From Polyodon spathula (Eukaryota > Chordata > Actinopteri > Acipenseriformes > Polyodontidae): DNA of 64,000 bases. The notes under the pieces were generated by a model. The model was not told where the DNA came from. It saw nothing but the letters and a program-made list of their open reading frames with translations, and did no database searches. Both the position numbers and the translations under genes were made by a program. Of this stretch, positions 36,014 through 48,040 are shown piece by piece (the first letter of the stretch is position 1; every line of letters begins with the position of its first letter). The stretch spans positions 30,613,525 to 30,677,524 of the forward strand of contig NC_054543.1 of the NCBI RefSeq assembly GCF_017654505.1, written 5' to 3'.

Positions 36014-37599
36014 CCTCAGGGAGTTTTGTCAGGGCCCTCTCTACCCTGCCAGTCTGCCACTGGATGTAAAGATACACTAATGTCACGATACAATACTGCA
36101 TGTATCATGATATGCAGGTGATTCACAGAGAGTATGTGTTCATCCCAACTATAAAGCACTCATATTGTCCAAGAACCATTTGGTTAACTGTAATCAGCTT
36201 TGTTGTGCTTTTGGTCTTGTATCACAGTATAAACAATACACTCCTCTATCACAATACGATATATCATTTAAAGAAAGTACAATGATTCACCGATTGTGTG
36301 ACCGTTGCTTGTATATTAGTATGCAAAGCTGCCATTTCTAATGATAAAATAATCTCACAGGCATTAGAAAAACATCAGCAGCTTATTGTTTATTCTTTAC
36401 CTGTTTTTTTTTTTTTTTTTAATACAATTTTGTTTAATACAACACTATAGATTAAGGTTAATATATACTGTATATATTTAGCTTATATGTACTTTGTGTG
36501 CATTCAGAGATGCTGTGTCTACAGAACTGGAGTTGGCTCTAATTTAGTTAAGCTGCTGAAATAGTGTGGGGATGATTCAGGGATTTGCAGCAGCAGAGGT
36601 TTTGAACAAATACTTCTGTGTTCTGTATTAACCTACAGGAGACCTATTCTATGCACCTGTGGTTATCACCCCTTTAAACCTAATTCATCACAATGTACTG
36701 TAACAGACATTTTTGCAAAAGCAGAACCATCCCGTTCCATGGTGTTTGTCTATCAGTTGAAAGCCGAGATGTCTACCCACTTTGTAAGGGTGCTTTGAAA
36801 GCAGTTGAAAGTAGATAATGCCCCTTTTATATCAAATGCACAAAATCTGACAGCCAGATCTCTCTTGTCCTTTTGAAGTGATTTTAGTTTTAGCTCAAGA
36901 CACATTTTCACTGAGGCCTCCAGCTCATTAGTGACTGACTATCTTAGCATTGAGATAAGTCCGGGGGTTACTAGCCCTGTGATTCGTTATCATAATGAGG
37001 ACACATGGGCAAAGACCCTGGCACTGTCCCTTCTAACAGGAAATCTTGCATGGGAGGCTCATATGAAAACAGGCTGAGGTTACAGTTTGGGGGCAGTGGT
37101 AAATAAAGATTGCATTAACACATAAGTGAAATTTAAAACCAAATAATTTTATACAAGGTATCCAGCAACAGAATGAATAGACAAATCGTACTGTTCCAAG
37201 TTACCCCAGGTTGCCAAGCAAAGATGGAAGATTTAGGTTTAACCATAACTTTCTTTTCCATGAAATGCACTTATCATATAAACAGAATATACTTGAACGT
37301 TCATGAAGTGCTATGGTTATTTCACTTGTCACAGTGGCTGTAAGTTCATTATTCGGCCAGCCTCAAATATATAATATTTTAAAAGCAACAATTCACCATT
37401 TCAAGTTGGCAGTTGTTGCCAGGACAAGTTGACTCATGTTACATTGGCTTAAAGCAGAACCTACAACTGGTCACTTATAAACCAAAAAAATTATATTTTA
37501 GTTTGTAAGCACAAAGAGCTAATCAGAAACAGCAATAGAAAATGATAGAGAACGCACAAATTAGACAACTGAACATGTAAGAACCCTTATATTTCTGCA
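36014..37599. other. No gene recognised
   Basis: Unassigned. CACGATACAATACTGCATG and several TATCACAGTATA-like words between 36080 and 36290 hint at an old repeat that I cannot name. Confidence 0.4.
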
Positions 37600-37795
37600 T
37601 GGTATTTTTGCAGTTTTACTATGCTTTTCCTATGGTTTTACTAAGCATTTACCAGAGGTTTGCCATGTTTATTAATATACCATACCTCACTGGTCTTTAC
37701 AGTGTTTACCTATGCTTTACCATGCTTTCAATATGCTTTATTACACCTTGCTATGCTTTTACTCTGGTAACTTTCATAAGGGTAATTTGTGGAAT
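37600..37795. repeat. Interspersed repeat, copy 2 of a pair
   Basis: Contains ACCATACCTCACTGGTCTTTA and TTTACCATGCTTTCAATATGC, shared with 26655-26790, plus more spaced TTTACTATGCTTT-like units on the left. Confidence 0.6.
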
Positions 37796-38315
37796 ATTCT
37801 GGAAATGTAGATTATCCTTTAAATGGCACATAATGCCAGGAGTAACCAAAAAATAGTAACAAAGTTTTCACCATTTTAAAATATACATATTTATAACAGA
37901 TCCATTTCAAGTCAGTTAAAGCACCAGATATTAATCTCCTCAGTCTAGAAGAGGGTGGTGGATTTGTTGTTTATGAAATTAAAATCCAGGTCAGTTTGTT
38001 GATCCCTTGTATTTTCCAGCAAAGGTCAAAGATGCTTGAGTGAATCAGTGACACCAAAATAAAAAAGGCAAACTGCAGAAGACATGTTTACCAGCAGAAT
38101 GCTTTAGAATGGGGGCGTGTGTCGGGCACTGACAATAGCAATGCGGCCCATCTGCAGCAAAACAATAAAAACACAAAGAAAACCTCTACATACCATTCCC
38201 ACATCTTAAACAAAGCTCTACCCAAACACAATCACACACATACCCATGTTCCAAGGTGGTACAAAGTGCAGGAGAATATAATATATGAACTGTAATATAG
38301 AATTATAATATATAG

Positions 38316-38490
38316 TAGACCCTGATACTGATGTGATAAAGCCATCTGGATTTTTCGTATTATAAATAGAAGACACTGATAATAATCTGATGTAGCCATC
38401 TGGAATGTCTTTGTATCAGTAATTTCTCTGTAATATAGAGTGGACCCTGATATTGATGTGATGCAGCCAACTGAAATGTCTTTGTATCAG
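38316..38490. repeat. Degenerate tandem repeat of about 60 bp, three copies
   Basis: Units at about 38316, 38373 and 38437 share GACCCTGATATTGATGTGAT and GCCATCTGGAATGTCTTTG, with changes. Confidence 0.7.
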
Positions 38491-38587
38491 ATAGTTTGTA
38501 GCAGATGGAAATTACGTCACATTAAAACGAGCTACTGTTTAATTATTCTTATGTACCTATATATTATAAAACTAATTATCAGCAGTA

Positions 38588-38673
38588 TAGGGTGCTGTGT
38601 AAGATATAACACGATTTATCTCATGTCAAGAGTGGAGTGGATATCAGCTTGAATCACACAGCAGCACCCTATA
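38588..38673. repeat. Inverted repeat
   Basis: TATAGGGTGCTGTGT near 38588 faces ACACAGCAGCACCCTATA near 38656. They pair except for a 3-base bulge, with a loop of about 50 bases. A related half, ATGGGGTGCTATAAGAT, recurs near 38828. Confidence 0.65.
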
Positions 38674-39739
38674 AGATATTCTGTACTTAATGAATAATTG
38701 AATGTGTCACCACACTAAACTTCAAAATGATCTGAATTCATTTCTCTAAAGATACTTCAAACACATAGACACAATCATTATGAACAATTACGCCTGATTT
38801 ATGGGACATGTTATATAAAAAATAGTATGGGGTGCTATAAGATAAAAACAGAGCCACACCTCTCTCGACAGATGGATATAGGCTTGTATTGGACAGCACT
38901 ATATGATATTCTACATATCAAACGGTGAATGGCTGTGCATGAATATTTGTGATATATAATGCATCAGAGAACAAGGTTTTTCAGCTTGTTTTAAACAAAA
39001 TGCAGCAGTCGGACAGAGGCTGTCGAGAGATGTGTAATCAGTTTTTTTTATCTTGCAATAAAGTTGGCTGATACACACAGAGTGGGCTGAATTGAGTCAA
39101 AAGGAAATCCTTCTACAAAGCAGAACAGTCATGGATTTCAAAATGAAGTGTCTTTCATAGCTGCAGGCTTCAAGTGATTGTATTATTCAGTTATGCTTTA
39201 AATAGCATTTTCTATAGTGATGCTCAACATAGGACAGGGCATTGTTTGGTCTGCCTGGGTAACTAAATGTAGGTCACTCCGCATCAAACTGTCACTGATA
39301 TAAAAAGGGGTAATAACATGACCCAGGTCTTTAAAAAAAAACATTTACATACAACAGCTTGTTTAAGCTGATGTCATTATAAATGCACAGGAGCAGTAAG
39401 AAATTGAGAAAGTTTGTCTACATTTTTTTTTTTTTTAAAAAGCAGCTATGCATCTGCTATCAAGTAGAGATACAAATTAATATTTTTCAAAACCCTGCGC
39501 ATCTTATTAGGAACATAATCCTCCATAATCCAGTATCAAATCACCTGTAGGCTTCACACTTGATTTGAAACAAGGCAAAGTGCAGGTGTTTTTTTGGTTT
39601 TGAAAATACAACAAAAAAATATGTAAGTATGCAGCAGTGACAGAAAGAGAATGAATTATATATACACGATATTATTTAATTTTAAACAAACGTATCCAAA
39701 ACAAAGCTCACCCTTATAAAAATGTCCTATAAGAGTACC

Positions 39740-39925
39740 ATTAAAAAATACTATAGAACATTATAGGATACTCCAGCTGCCCTCTGGTATGTCTTATATG
39801 ACACTGTCCTTTTAATGTCTTATAGGATACTTCGATCTGCTTTCTCTGATGTCCCATAGGAAACCAAATCACTGCCCTTTTAATGTTCTATAGGTTACTC
39901 TGCCCTGCCTATGGGATACTCTGTA
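39740..39925. repeat. Degenerate tandem repeat of about 85 bp
   Basis: Blocks with TATAGGATACTCC, CCCTCTGGTATGTC and TGTCCTTTTAATGTC recur in order at about 39770, 39828 and 39890 with many changes. Confidence 0.5.
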
Positions 39926-40786
39926 GGATTGTCCTCTGGGGTATCCTCTAGGGTATTCCATACATCATCCTCTAGAGTTCCACACAGGAAATTGAATAGG
40001 ACACAAATATATAGAACTGGTTTTGAATTAAGTCACAGTTAATTAAGACATCCTCTATTATTACATGATCTACAGCCTGACTGTAGGGTGTATCTTGTCA
40101 AGAAAAAAATTAAATAAGGCTCAGCCTATGAACTTTGCTCTCAAAAGTTTAATTTAAAATTACAGTACATGCTGATAACAAGCTCTAGTTTTTTTATGTA
40201 AACCTGGAAGTTGTTGTTTGCATACTTTTGCAGGCATAAATACACCAAAGAGACTGTTAGGGCAGCCCAGAAAGGGCCCTAATCTACTGATTTAAATAAT
40301 CACAGAATCAGTCAGATTATAATAGAATATAATGCGATGTTATCTGTTGTCGTGTTGTGCACTCTTCTTTTTACTTGCAACCAGTTTTCCATTGTTGTTC
40401 AGTTTAGATGTGATGGCTTTCTGTACTTCTGTTTCACTACTTCCCAGTTTCTCATTTGCGCACAGTAAGTAAATAGTAAGAAAAAAACCCACAAGAAAGT
40501 GCCATTTAAATAATGACAGGTTTAAAATACTTGTACAGTAGAGTATCATTCAATTTTCATTTATAATATATTCTAAGTACCTAAAATACTGTTTACAAAA
40601 GTATTTTCAGGAATGTTTTGTTAAGGACTGTTTTTTCAAGAGTATCAATACACACGTTTGGAGTTTAAATAATGCTTTAAAAATTTGAATAAGACCTAAA
40701 TCCTACCTAAAAAAAAAATAGTCTCAATGGCTTTTATTAACTTTAAACATTATTAAGTCAAATAGGATTTAAAGTAAAAGTCCTTG

Positions 40787-41322
40787 TGTGGAAGGGTGGT
40801 GCTTTGAAACAATAATTCAAAACAGAAGGCACAAAGAAACAGGGAAAATAAAACAGTAACAAAACTACAAAGAAAAGGTGCTGCACTTGACAGCTATATC
40901 CTGGCCGCCGCTATCCGTGCGACCCAGATCCACCAACCTACACTGCCGGCTAACTGGCCTGCTTAGTTATTTTTTTTCACGGGGTCTGCCCAAGGGTTCC
41001 TTGCCCTCACTGTCTTGCTGTGAAACGTTTCGTTTCCTTTTCTCTCCCGACTGGTTCTCGGTCCTGGACCAGCGCTTCCGCACTCTCGGCGCGTCTATAA
41101 GGGCAGACCTGAGGAAACAGCAGAGCGTTAACTTATAGGGCTAACAATCTCCCCAAGACTCGCCTCCCAGCCATTCAGAGAGGGGGAAAGTCCACACACC
41201 CACTTTCCCACCTCCCCGTGTCACTGCCATGAACTCACAGGCGGTTGTTGGACGACTGCCGCCCTCTTCCTGCAGCACTGTGAACACGCCAGTAGAGTCA
41301 GCACAGATCTCCCCCTCCTACA
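40787..41322 (-). mobile_element. Solo LTR with perfect 5-bp TSD (CCTTG)
   Basis: Ends TGTGGAAGGGTGG and CCCCCTCCTACA are imperfect inverted termini. CCTTG lies at 40782-40786 and 41323-41327. The right part is GC-rich, the left part A-rich with AAAATAAAACAG. On the minus strand CTTATAGACG near 41092 may be the TATA box. The body differs from the other LTRs, so it is a third family. A frame of 86 codons inside it is a by-product. Confidence 0.8.
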
Positions 41323-41475
41323 CCTTGACAAAACATTTTTTAGAACACTCCTTAAAGACTAGTAAATAGTGACCGATAATTCCAAACAGAGCTTCTAAAG
41401 CCTGATCATAACAGCCTGGCAACCTCAGTAAAACTGCATGCCTTTTCATGCGTTATTGCTTGATTATACAAGGTT

Positions 41476-41703
41476 TTACGGAATTAAAATGTGATTGTTA
41501 TTACCAATAATTGCATCCACAATATCTGGATCAAGGGGTTGCTTTGCTAGTGAATCCTTATGTGCATTGGATTTGAATCCATTCAGGGATTTATTGGCGA
41601 GTTCTTCAGCAGTGTGAGCTACCCGTAATAGGTCTGCAGTTAGCTTCATTGTGTCATTGTGACAACGCATCTGTAGCTTCCTTTTTGATACTGACACTTT
41701 CAA
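41476..41703 (-). pseudogene. BEN-domain fragment
   Basis: The minus-strand frame contains MKLTADLLRVAHTAEELANK, SLNGFKSNAHK and QPLDPDIVDAII. This is the pattern of the second half of BEN domains (a leucine-rich helix, then EELA-S-LTG, then LDP--V-AI). BEN domains bind DNA or chromatin proteins. Only about half a domain is present, with no clear intact exon ends. A companion fragment on the same strand is at 43609-43872. It could be a decayed host gene copy or a mobile-element passenger. Confidence 0.5.
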
Positions 41704-41773
41704 TCAGTTGTACCTTCTAAAATCATAAACAAAGGTGTGGGTAGGTGAAATAGTTATATAATATATACATGTA

Positions 41774-41774
<1 letters not shown>

Positions 41775-41816
<42 letters not shown>

Positions 41817-41850
41817 TTATTTTATTTATTTATTTTATTTATTTATTTAG
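41775..41850. repeat. (ATT)n/(ATTT)n microsatellite
   Basis: About 40 bases of ATT repeat followed by ATTT and TTTA repeats. Confidence 0.97.
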
Positions 41851-41944
41851 ACCTGGCAGTCTTTTTTTATTTTTTTTATTTTCACCCACTCAATTTGGAT
41901 ATGCCCAGTAGTACCGTTGCCTCCTGCCTGATCTTTGTTTGCCA

Positions 41945-41985
41945 ACTATAGCCTGATGAAGGCCATCTGGACAAAAAGTTACAGC
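41945..41985 (+). ncRNA. Hammerhead-like motif of a Penelope-type element (decayed)
   Basis: CTGATGA at 41953-41959 is the exact hammerhead core word. GGCC-ATCT-GGAC follows as a stem II with one mismatch, then AAAAAGTTAC where GAAACGTTAC would be expected. The order and the CpG-type losses fit an old Penelope-like terminal repeat. Confidence 0.5.
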
Positions 41986-43608
41986 TTTTGTTTGTGTTAT
42001 AACTTATTTTAATGAATAAATAATGGAAATTTAAGTTTTGAGTTTGTTACTTTGATGTTGCACCTCAACCTGTGCTTGTACTGTTCTGATGTATTGGGAT
42101 ATTAGGGAAACTGATCCTCGAGGTATACCCATTCATAGAAAACAATAACTAGCAAGCCATTTAAATATGTTTGATCTGCAATATTAGCTATCAAGTCTGG
42201 ATATTTAAAATTGCATGAAAAATACCTGCTTTTTTTATCACTTTTACGCCATGGATACTTTGTAATTCAGTATTTTTGGAGACAACCCTCTCCATGCTAT
42301 AGTAACACCCTCCTGTGTATGGAATTGTCTCCATTATGCTCCCTCGCCTTCGTTTCAGGGCATTACTACGCCTGCAATTGGTTGTTCGGTATTAACCTGA
42401 ATAACACAGTTTTACCACCTCATCTCTCTTTTCCCCCAGGGTTTTATTTGCAGGTGGTATCACATTTAATGATGTTGGCGTCTTTTGATAGTTGGCGGTA
42501 GATAAATCCATTTTCAGCAATTCCACTCACTGAGAGTTCTAAAGTATATGTTGAAATGTTAGCTGTCTTTTGGTTGTTTATTAATGGTTTTTTTTTTAAT
42601 TCTATTATTGGTAGTATTTATGACTAAATACATTATATGATATAGTTAGGATTGGATTAGTCTGCACTTCACATTCTTAAAAATAAATATTAGGCCACAT
42701 AAGGGTATTTCTATCATTGTCATGATAGTTGTCTTGGTCCAGGCTTTTAATTTTAAGAAATCCCTCACTTTACTAGGCATCGATTTCCACAGCACAAAAC
42801 TAAACAAACTAGCAAAACACAAATGTATTAATTTAACAAGTTTTGTCAGGAAAAAAAGAATTGACCTAATTTTTTGGTGAGACGACACAACCTTAGACCT
42901 AACATGTAATAAATAGCTTTATGTTTCTGTTTAATACGTATTTTGTAACGTGAATACTAGGTTGCAACATCTTAAAATACTAAGATCAACAAACCTTTAA
43001 GAAGCCTGAGAGCTGTCCGTAGGTTAGCATTTTCTCATCTTAGTCTTTTATTCTCTTTCCTTATAACTTCATTTGACATTTGAAATCCTTCTTTTGAATT
43101 TTGTCTATTATCTTCATGTGTTGAAGTATCTTCTCCATCTCTGTCAGGAACCTACAGGAAATGTGCCACAAATAGGTGCCATTACAATGACATCGTCCCT
43201 TAAATATTGTTTGGATGGATATGGAATATTTAAAGAAAGTGAAGCACTTACAGGTACACCATAGGTCTATTTGATTGATCTAAACACAGTGGTATTGAAT
43301 ACCCTTGCTATTAACAAATAACACATTATAATTATTAACGAATAACAAATTACATAAACATGCACATTTGCAAATTAATGCAAACAGTAAATTATCAATT
43401 AAAAAAACAGCAAAAACATTTGCGAGTATATAATAGCAAAATGCTGCAAATCACAAAAAGTGCTACAAACCCGCTGATATAGCCATCCTGGTGCCATGGT
43501 CTTCAGATGTTGTGCCACATTTGCCCTTCTGCACTGCTCAATCTCTTTTCTTTTAAGTGGTGGTTCATCACAACTAAAAAAATGTTGTTTTTTTTTTTCT
43601 GTAAACAT
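41986..43608. other. No gene firmly recognised
   Basis: May include further decayed exons of the BEN-domain remnant on the minus strand, for example an open block near 43150-43260, but I cannot connect them. Confidence 0.3.
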
Positions 43609-43872
43609 CTATATCAAATTTATATATTTGGAAAAGGTCAAACATCTCAGCAACCTTTGTAAACAAATGAAAAAATCATACAAGAATTCCCTTTCAGGGT
43701 CACTGTTATCTGAGGATTCATTGGGGTATAAAAGTCGTTTTTTCTTGTTGTGTTTCCGCTGACACTTGGAAGGGGTTTCCTCCTTTCCATAATTAAGTAT
43801 ACACTTTGATTTTTGCGAAACAGTCTGCCAGTCCCCGAAAAAATACACTGAACAAAAATATAAACGCAACAT
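43609..43872 (-). pseudogene. Possible upstream exon of the BEN-domain remnant
   Basis: The frame reads FGDWQTVSQKSK, later KEETPSKCQRKHNKKKRLLY and ESSDNSDPERE. A tryptophan-led start followed by a basic then an acidic serine-rich stretch is what I recall upstream of BEN domains in some fish transposon-associated proteins. The 5' edge overlaps the start of the Tc1 element at 43846. Confidence 0.3.
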
Positions 43873-45277
43873 GTAAAGTGTTGGTCCCGTGTTTCATGAG
43901 CTGAAATAAAAGATCCCAGAAATTTTCCATACGCACAAAAAGCTTATTTCTCTCAAATTTTGCGCACAAATTTGTTTACATCCCTTTGCAAGATAATCCA
44001 TCCACCTGACAGGTGTGGCATAGAAGAAGCTGATTAAACAGCATGATCATAACACAGGTGCGCCTTGTGGTGGGGACAATAAAAGGCCACTCTAAAATGT
44101 GCAGTTTTGTCACACAACACAATGCCACAGATGTCTCAAGTTTTGAGGGAGCGTGCAATTGGCATGACTGTTCATTTCTCTACCATAAGCCACCTCCAAT
44201 GTCGTTTTAGAGAATTTGGCAGTATGCCTCACAACCGCAGACCACTTGTAACCACGCTAGCACAGGACCTCCACATCTGACTTCTTCACCTGCAGGATTG
44301 TCTCAGAACAGCCACTCGGACAGCTGATGAATCTGTGGGTTTGCACAACTGAAGAATTTCTGCACAAACTGTCAGAAACCATCTCGGGGAAGCTCATCTG
44401 CATGCTCGTCATCCTCACCAGGGTCTTGACCTGACTGCAGTTCGGCATTGTAACCTACTTCAGTGGGCAAATGCTCACCTTCGATGGCCACTGGCACGCT
44501 GGAGAAGTGTGCTCTTCACAGATGAATCCCGGTTTCAACTGTACCGGGCAGATGACAGACAGCGTGTATGGCGTCGTGTGGGTGAGCAGTTTGCTGATAT
44601 CAACGTTGGAACAGAGTGCCCCATGATGGCGGTGGGGTTATGGTATGGGCAGGCATAAGCTACGGACAATGAACACAATTGCATTTTATCGATGGCAATT
44701 TGAATGCACAGAGATTCCGTAACGAGATCCTGAGGCCCATTGTCATGCCATTCATCCACCGCCATCATCGCATGTTTCAGCATGATAATGCACGGCCCCA
44801 TGTCGCAAGGATCTGTACACAATTCCTGGAAGCTGAAAATGTCCCAGTTCTTCCATGGCCTGCATACTCACCAGACGTGTCACCCATTGAGCATGTTTGG
44901 GATGCTCTGTACGATCCGAACGACAGCATGTTCCAGTTCCCGCCAATAAGAAGAGTGGGACAACATTCCATAGGCCACAATCAACAGCCTGATCAACTCT
45001 ATGCGAAGGAGATGCGTCGAACTGCATGAGGCAAATGGTGGTCACACCAGATACTGACTGGTTTTCTGATCCACGCCCCTACCTTTTTTTTTTAAGGTAT
45101 CTGTTTTATTTTAAGGTATCTGTGACCAACAGATGCATATCTGTATTCCCAGTCATGTGAAATCCATAGATTAGGGCCTAATGAATTTATTTCAATTGGC
45201 TGATTTCCTTATATGAACTGTAACTCTAGTAAAATCTTTGAAATTGTTGCATGTTGCGTTTATATTTTTGTTCAGTG
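43846..45277 (+). mobile_element. Complete Tc1/mariner element, 1432 bp
   Basis: The left end CACTGAACAAAAATATAAAC is repeated exactly, inverted, at the right end, with 28 bases of perfect match. TA flanks both sides (43844-43845, 45278-45279). Length and layout are those of an intact Tc1-class transposon with one transposase gene inside. The ends are much better preserved than the gene. Confidence 0.95.
44122..45029 (+). pseudogene. Tc1-like transposase, multiple stops and frameshifts
   Basis: The start at ATGCCACAGATGTCTCAAG gives MPQMSQVLRERAIGM, a helix-turn-helix N-terminus. A stop interrupts near 44277, with further stops and frame changes near 44340, 44657 and 44698. The first catalytic aspartate is in LFTDESRFQLY (about 44515). 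The last intact stretch, 44679-45029, holds the second (FQHDNARPHVA) and the glutamate (SPDVSPIEHVWDAL). After that a frameshift replaces the usual C-terminus, although a late SMRRRC-like block (MRRTA) marks the end. All three DDE positions can be seen, but the enzyme cannot be made. Confidence 0.9.
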
Positions 45278-45566
45278 TAGTTTTCTCATATTTATACTGT
45301 GCCTACACTGGTTAAAATTCAACAGTGGGTAACAGAACCATGTACCCCATCATGTTCTTGTACTATAGATATCAATAGTATTACGAAAATACCATGCAAA
45401 GTAGTAACAATAGTTACAGCTTTTAATGTGAAGGTAGTGTTCTGAGCGAATTAGGTATAATTTTATCTCAGTAACTTAGAGTAAGAGTTATGATTATACA
45501 GCAGCATTCATTGTATGTTCATTGTTTAGTATGTAGGCTAGTTTATTTAAAAATACATGTAAATTG

Positions 45567-45570
<4 letters not shown>

Positions 45571-45630
<60 letters not shown>
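45571..45630. repeat. (AT)n microsatellite
   Basis: About 60 bases of AT repeat. Confidence 0.98.
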
Positions 45631-45634
<4 letters not shown>

Positions 45635-46149
45635 CTTTACTGTAAGCAAGGATTAGGGTGGGTGTCCATTCCATATCTTCAGTTTCCTCAGCGTTATTTA
45701 ATCTTTTTAGTTGATTGACAAATTGATATACAGCATTACACTTTGTCTTACCTATTGCCAGTACTTAAGATGGACAGGTTAACCATTTTTGATTTTTCTG
45801 TTGAAAGTCCACTTTTCTACCAGGTTTAAGCCCACCATCAGGCCATCTCACCTCATAAATATTTTTGGCTTCAATTACATTATTTTTGTAACTAGGCTCC
45901 AACTAAATCCACTCTTTCATGTCAATTTCTATCGCATTCTCTTAAAAAAAAAAATCAAACAATGCAAATGACATTTTCTCTATCTCTTTACTGTTCCGTG
46001 AAGTGGTATGTAAAGCTGTGGGAGCCTCTTGTCAAACTCTAAGGTCACTTTGCTGGTGTCGGAAAGTAGGGCGCGCGCCATGCAGGCAGGCAGCAGCATT
46101 TGTCTCTTTTGCTGACAGTTTACTCTCCGATAAGGTGGCTTTTATTGAA

Positions 46150-48040
46150 ATGGAGAGGATATCAAGAGGACCTTATAAACGTTTCTCACATCATGAAGCA
46201 GAAGAAGATATGCCTCGTGTGACAAAAGTAAGGAGAGGGATAGAAATATATGAATGTACTTACAGCCAGCCTGGCTACTCAATGGAAAATGAGGAGGAAC
46301 CAACTGAAACTTCCCTTAACACTGACCTAACACCTGGTCAAGATCTTAGTGTAAAGTCTACTTTATTATACACTAAATTATTACTGTTTTACAGCTGTAT
46401 GATGAAGATGTTAACAATTCAGATGAAGATGAAACAGAGTTTAATAGGGCTTCCTGCCACTCCACCCAGGGTGAATTTGAAGTGGACTGTCAAAATGTAA
46501 GTAAAATTATATTAAGAAAAATACCTATGTAATCTCTTAAATGTTATATAATCTGACTGTATATACTGTACGCTTAACGTCCTATCCCATAACATACATG
46601 GCATTACTGGTAATATTACCTGTAATGACAATGACGTGCACAACTGCATTACATTTACTTTTATTTAGGACTAACAAGTGTATTATTTGCTTTGACCAAT
46701 TTCACAATCAATTTGCTACCAGCTTAGGCTTACAGCTCAGTCTATCACTTGACACATTACATTGTTAAATTATTTTGCATAAATGAATGTGAATACTTTA
46801 TGTAAGTACATTATTTTAAAATGAACATGCAAGACCTAAGATGGCATTGCTCGTAGTGTTAAAGTATAGTATTGTAGAGTTGAGAATGCTGTGGGCAGTG
46901 TTCTGCCGCAGCAACGGTGGGGAAAAAGAAGATCAGACCAGGCAGTGAGGTTAAAATGGAATATCTCTTAACTTGAACCACACTAAATAGGGATATGTGT
47001 CCAATTCCCCATAACAGTCATACTTGGAGCTTGAAGATTATTATTACAGTTTGCTGCAGCGGCATTCAATCGATTGTGTGTGTCTCAAAACCCCATGTGA
47101 AACTGCAACTCAACTAGCGATCTTGAAGTGCATTGCATGGTGGTGTCTGACTGGTTCACACTTAAGAGCATAGACAGGTTTGAAACACATGAGTTATTTA
47201 GCAAACTGAAAAATTAAGTGTGCAGGTATATTTTTTGTTTGGTGCGCTATTATGTTTTTGGTTTCGATGGTGTCACAATACATTACCTGAACATTTCAGG
47301 ATTACCACCACTCGTGAACTCAAGTAGAAATTCAAGAGCTAGTAGTTTCAATGATGTTCGGGAAACACTGACCTAAACGATGGTCTTACTACGCTGGTTT
47401 GGTAAAGTAGCTTTTGAGAAAAGACCCCACCCCCCACCCCCAAGAGTGAACCTGACTCCCCAAGGAGGCATCGCTCTGTTATGTAGCCACCCAGATCTCC
47501 TATTGATGCACTATCTACTGTACATAACTACTCCCTCCCGCTAACTCTCCCACCCAATCCTAAACAGAACACAAACAGCACACTCATGTCAACACTCGTA
47601 TAGACTGCACAGAAACAGCAGGCAAGATAAGAGAGGGGAGAGAGGGAGACACACAATCACGCATTCTCACTGTCGCAAAATACAATATAACTTTACACTG
47701 TACACACTGTACAAAGATTGTTTTAAATTTCCCCTGTTCCAGTGCAACCCACAGTCCATGCAGTCATCTCGCTGTTACAGTTACGGATTCCAGATAACCT
47801 TTTTGATCAATGATAATACCATTTAAGACTTCCTGTAGGCTCTACTCTTCCTAACTGTATTTCTTCTCTTCTGTACAATGAGTTTGACAATCAGCCACTA
47901 TATCCAGGAGCACCACTGAGTAAAAATGAAAGTGACCTGCTTATTATGGCCTTTGCATTGAAACATTGACTGAAAGATTCTGCTTTGGATAATCTTCTTG
48001 TACTTATGTCATGTCATATTAAGACTTTCCCAAAATAACC
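46150..48040 (+). pseudogene. Multi-exon transposon-like gene remnant
   Basis: Three coding-like blocks lie in order. 46150-46350 starts MERISRGPYKRFSHHEAEED and ends before GTAAAG. 46395-46496 follows TTTTACAG, reads LYDEDVNNSDEDETEFNR and ends at AAT|GTAAGT. 47882-48040 reads FDNQPLYPGAPLSKNESDLL, then IMAFALKH, an in-frame TGA at about 47968, and LKDSALDNLLVLMSCH. The PLYPG-L---ES-LL--AFALRH pattern is one I recall from the N-terminal half of large transposase-like proteins in fish, possibly EnSpm/CACTA type. The first gap is only 44 bases, too short for a normal vertebrate intron, so it may be a deletion. The family call is from memory. Confidence 0.4.

Noticed and set aside
36090..36290. 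DNA transposon with CGATACA/TATCACA words
   Set aside because: The words recur, but I could not define ends, inverted repeats or duplications.
44679..45029. Functional 116-residue transposase
   Set aside because: It is only the C-terminal half of a Tc1 enzyme, with a frameshifted tail and upstream stops.
46003..46149. N-terminal extension of the 46150 frame
   Set aside because: It has a high cysteine and arginine content unlike the block after it, and the ATG at 46150 starts the protein-like part.
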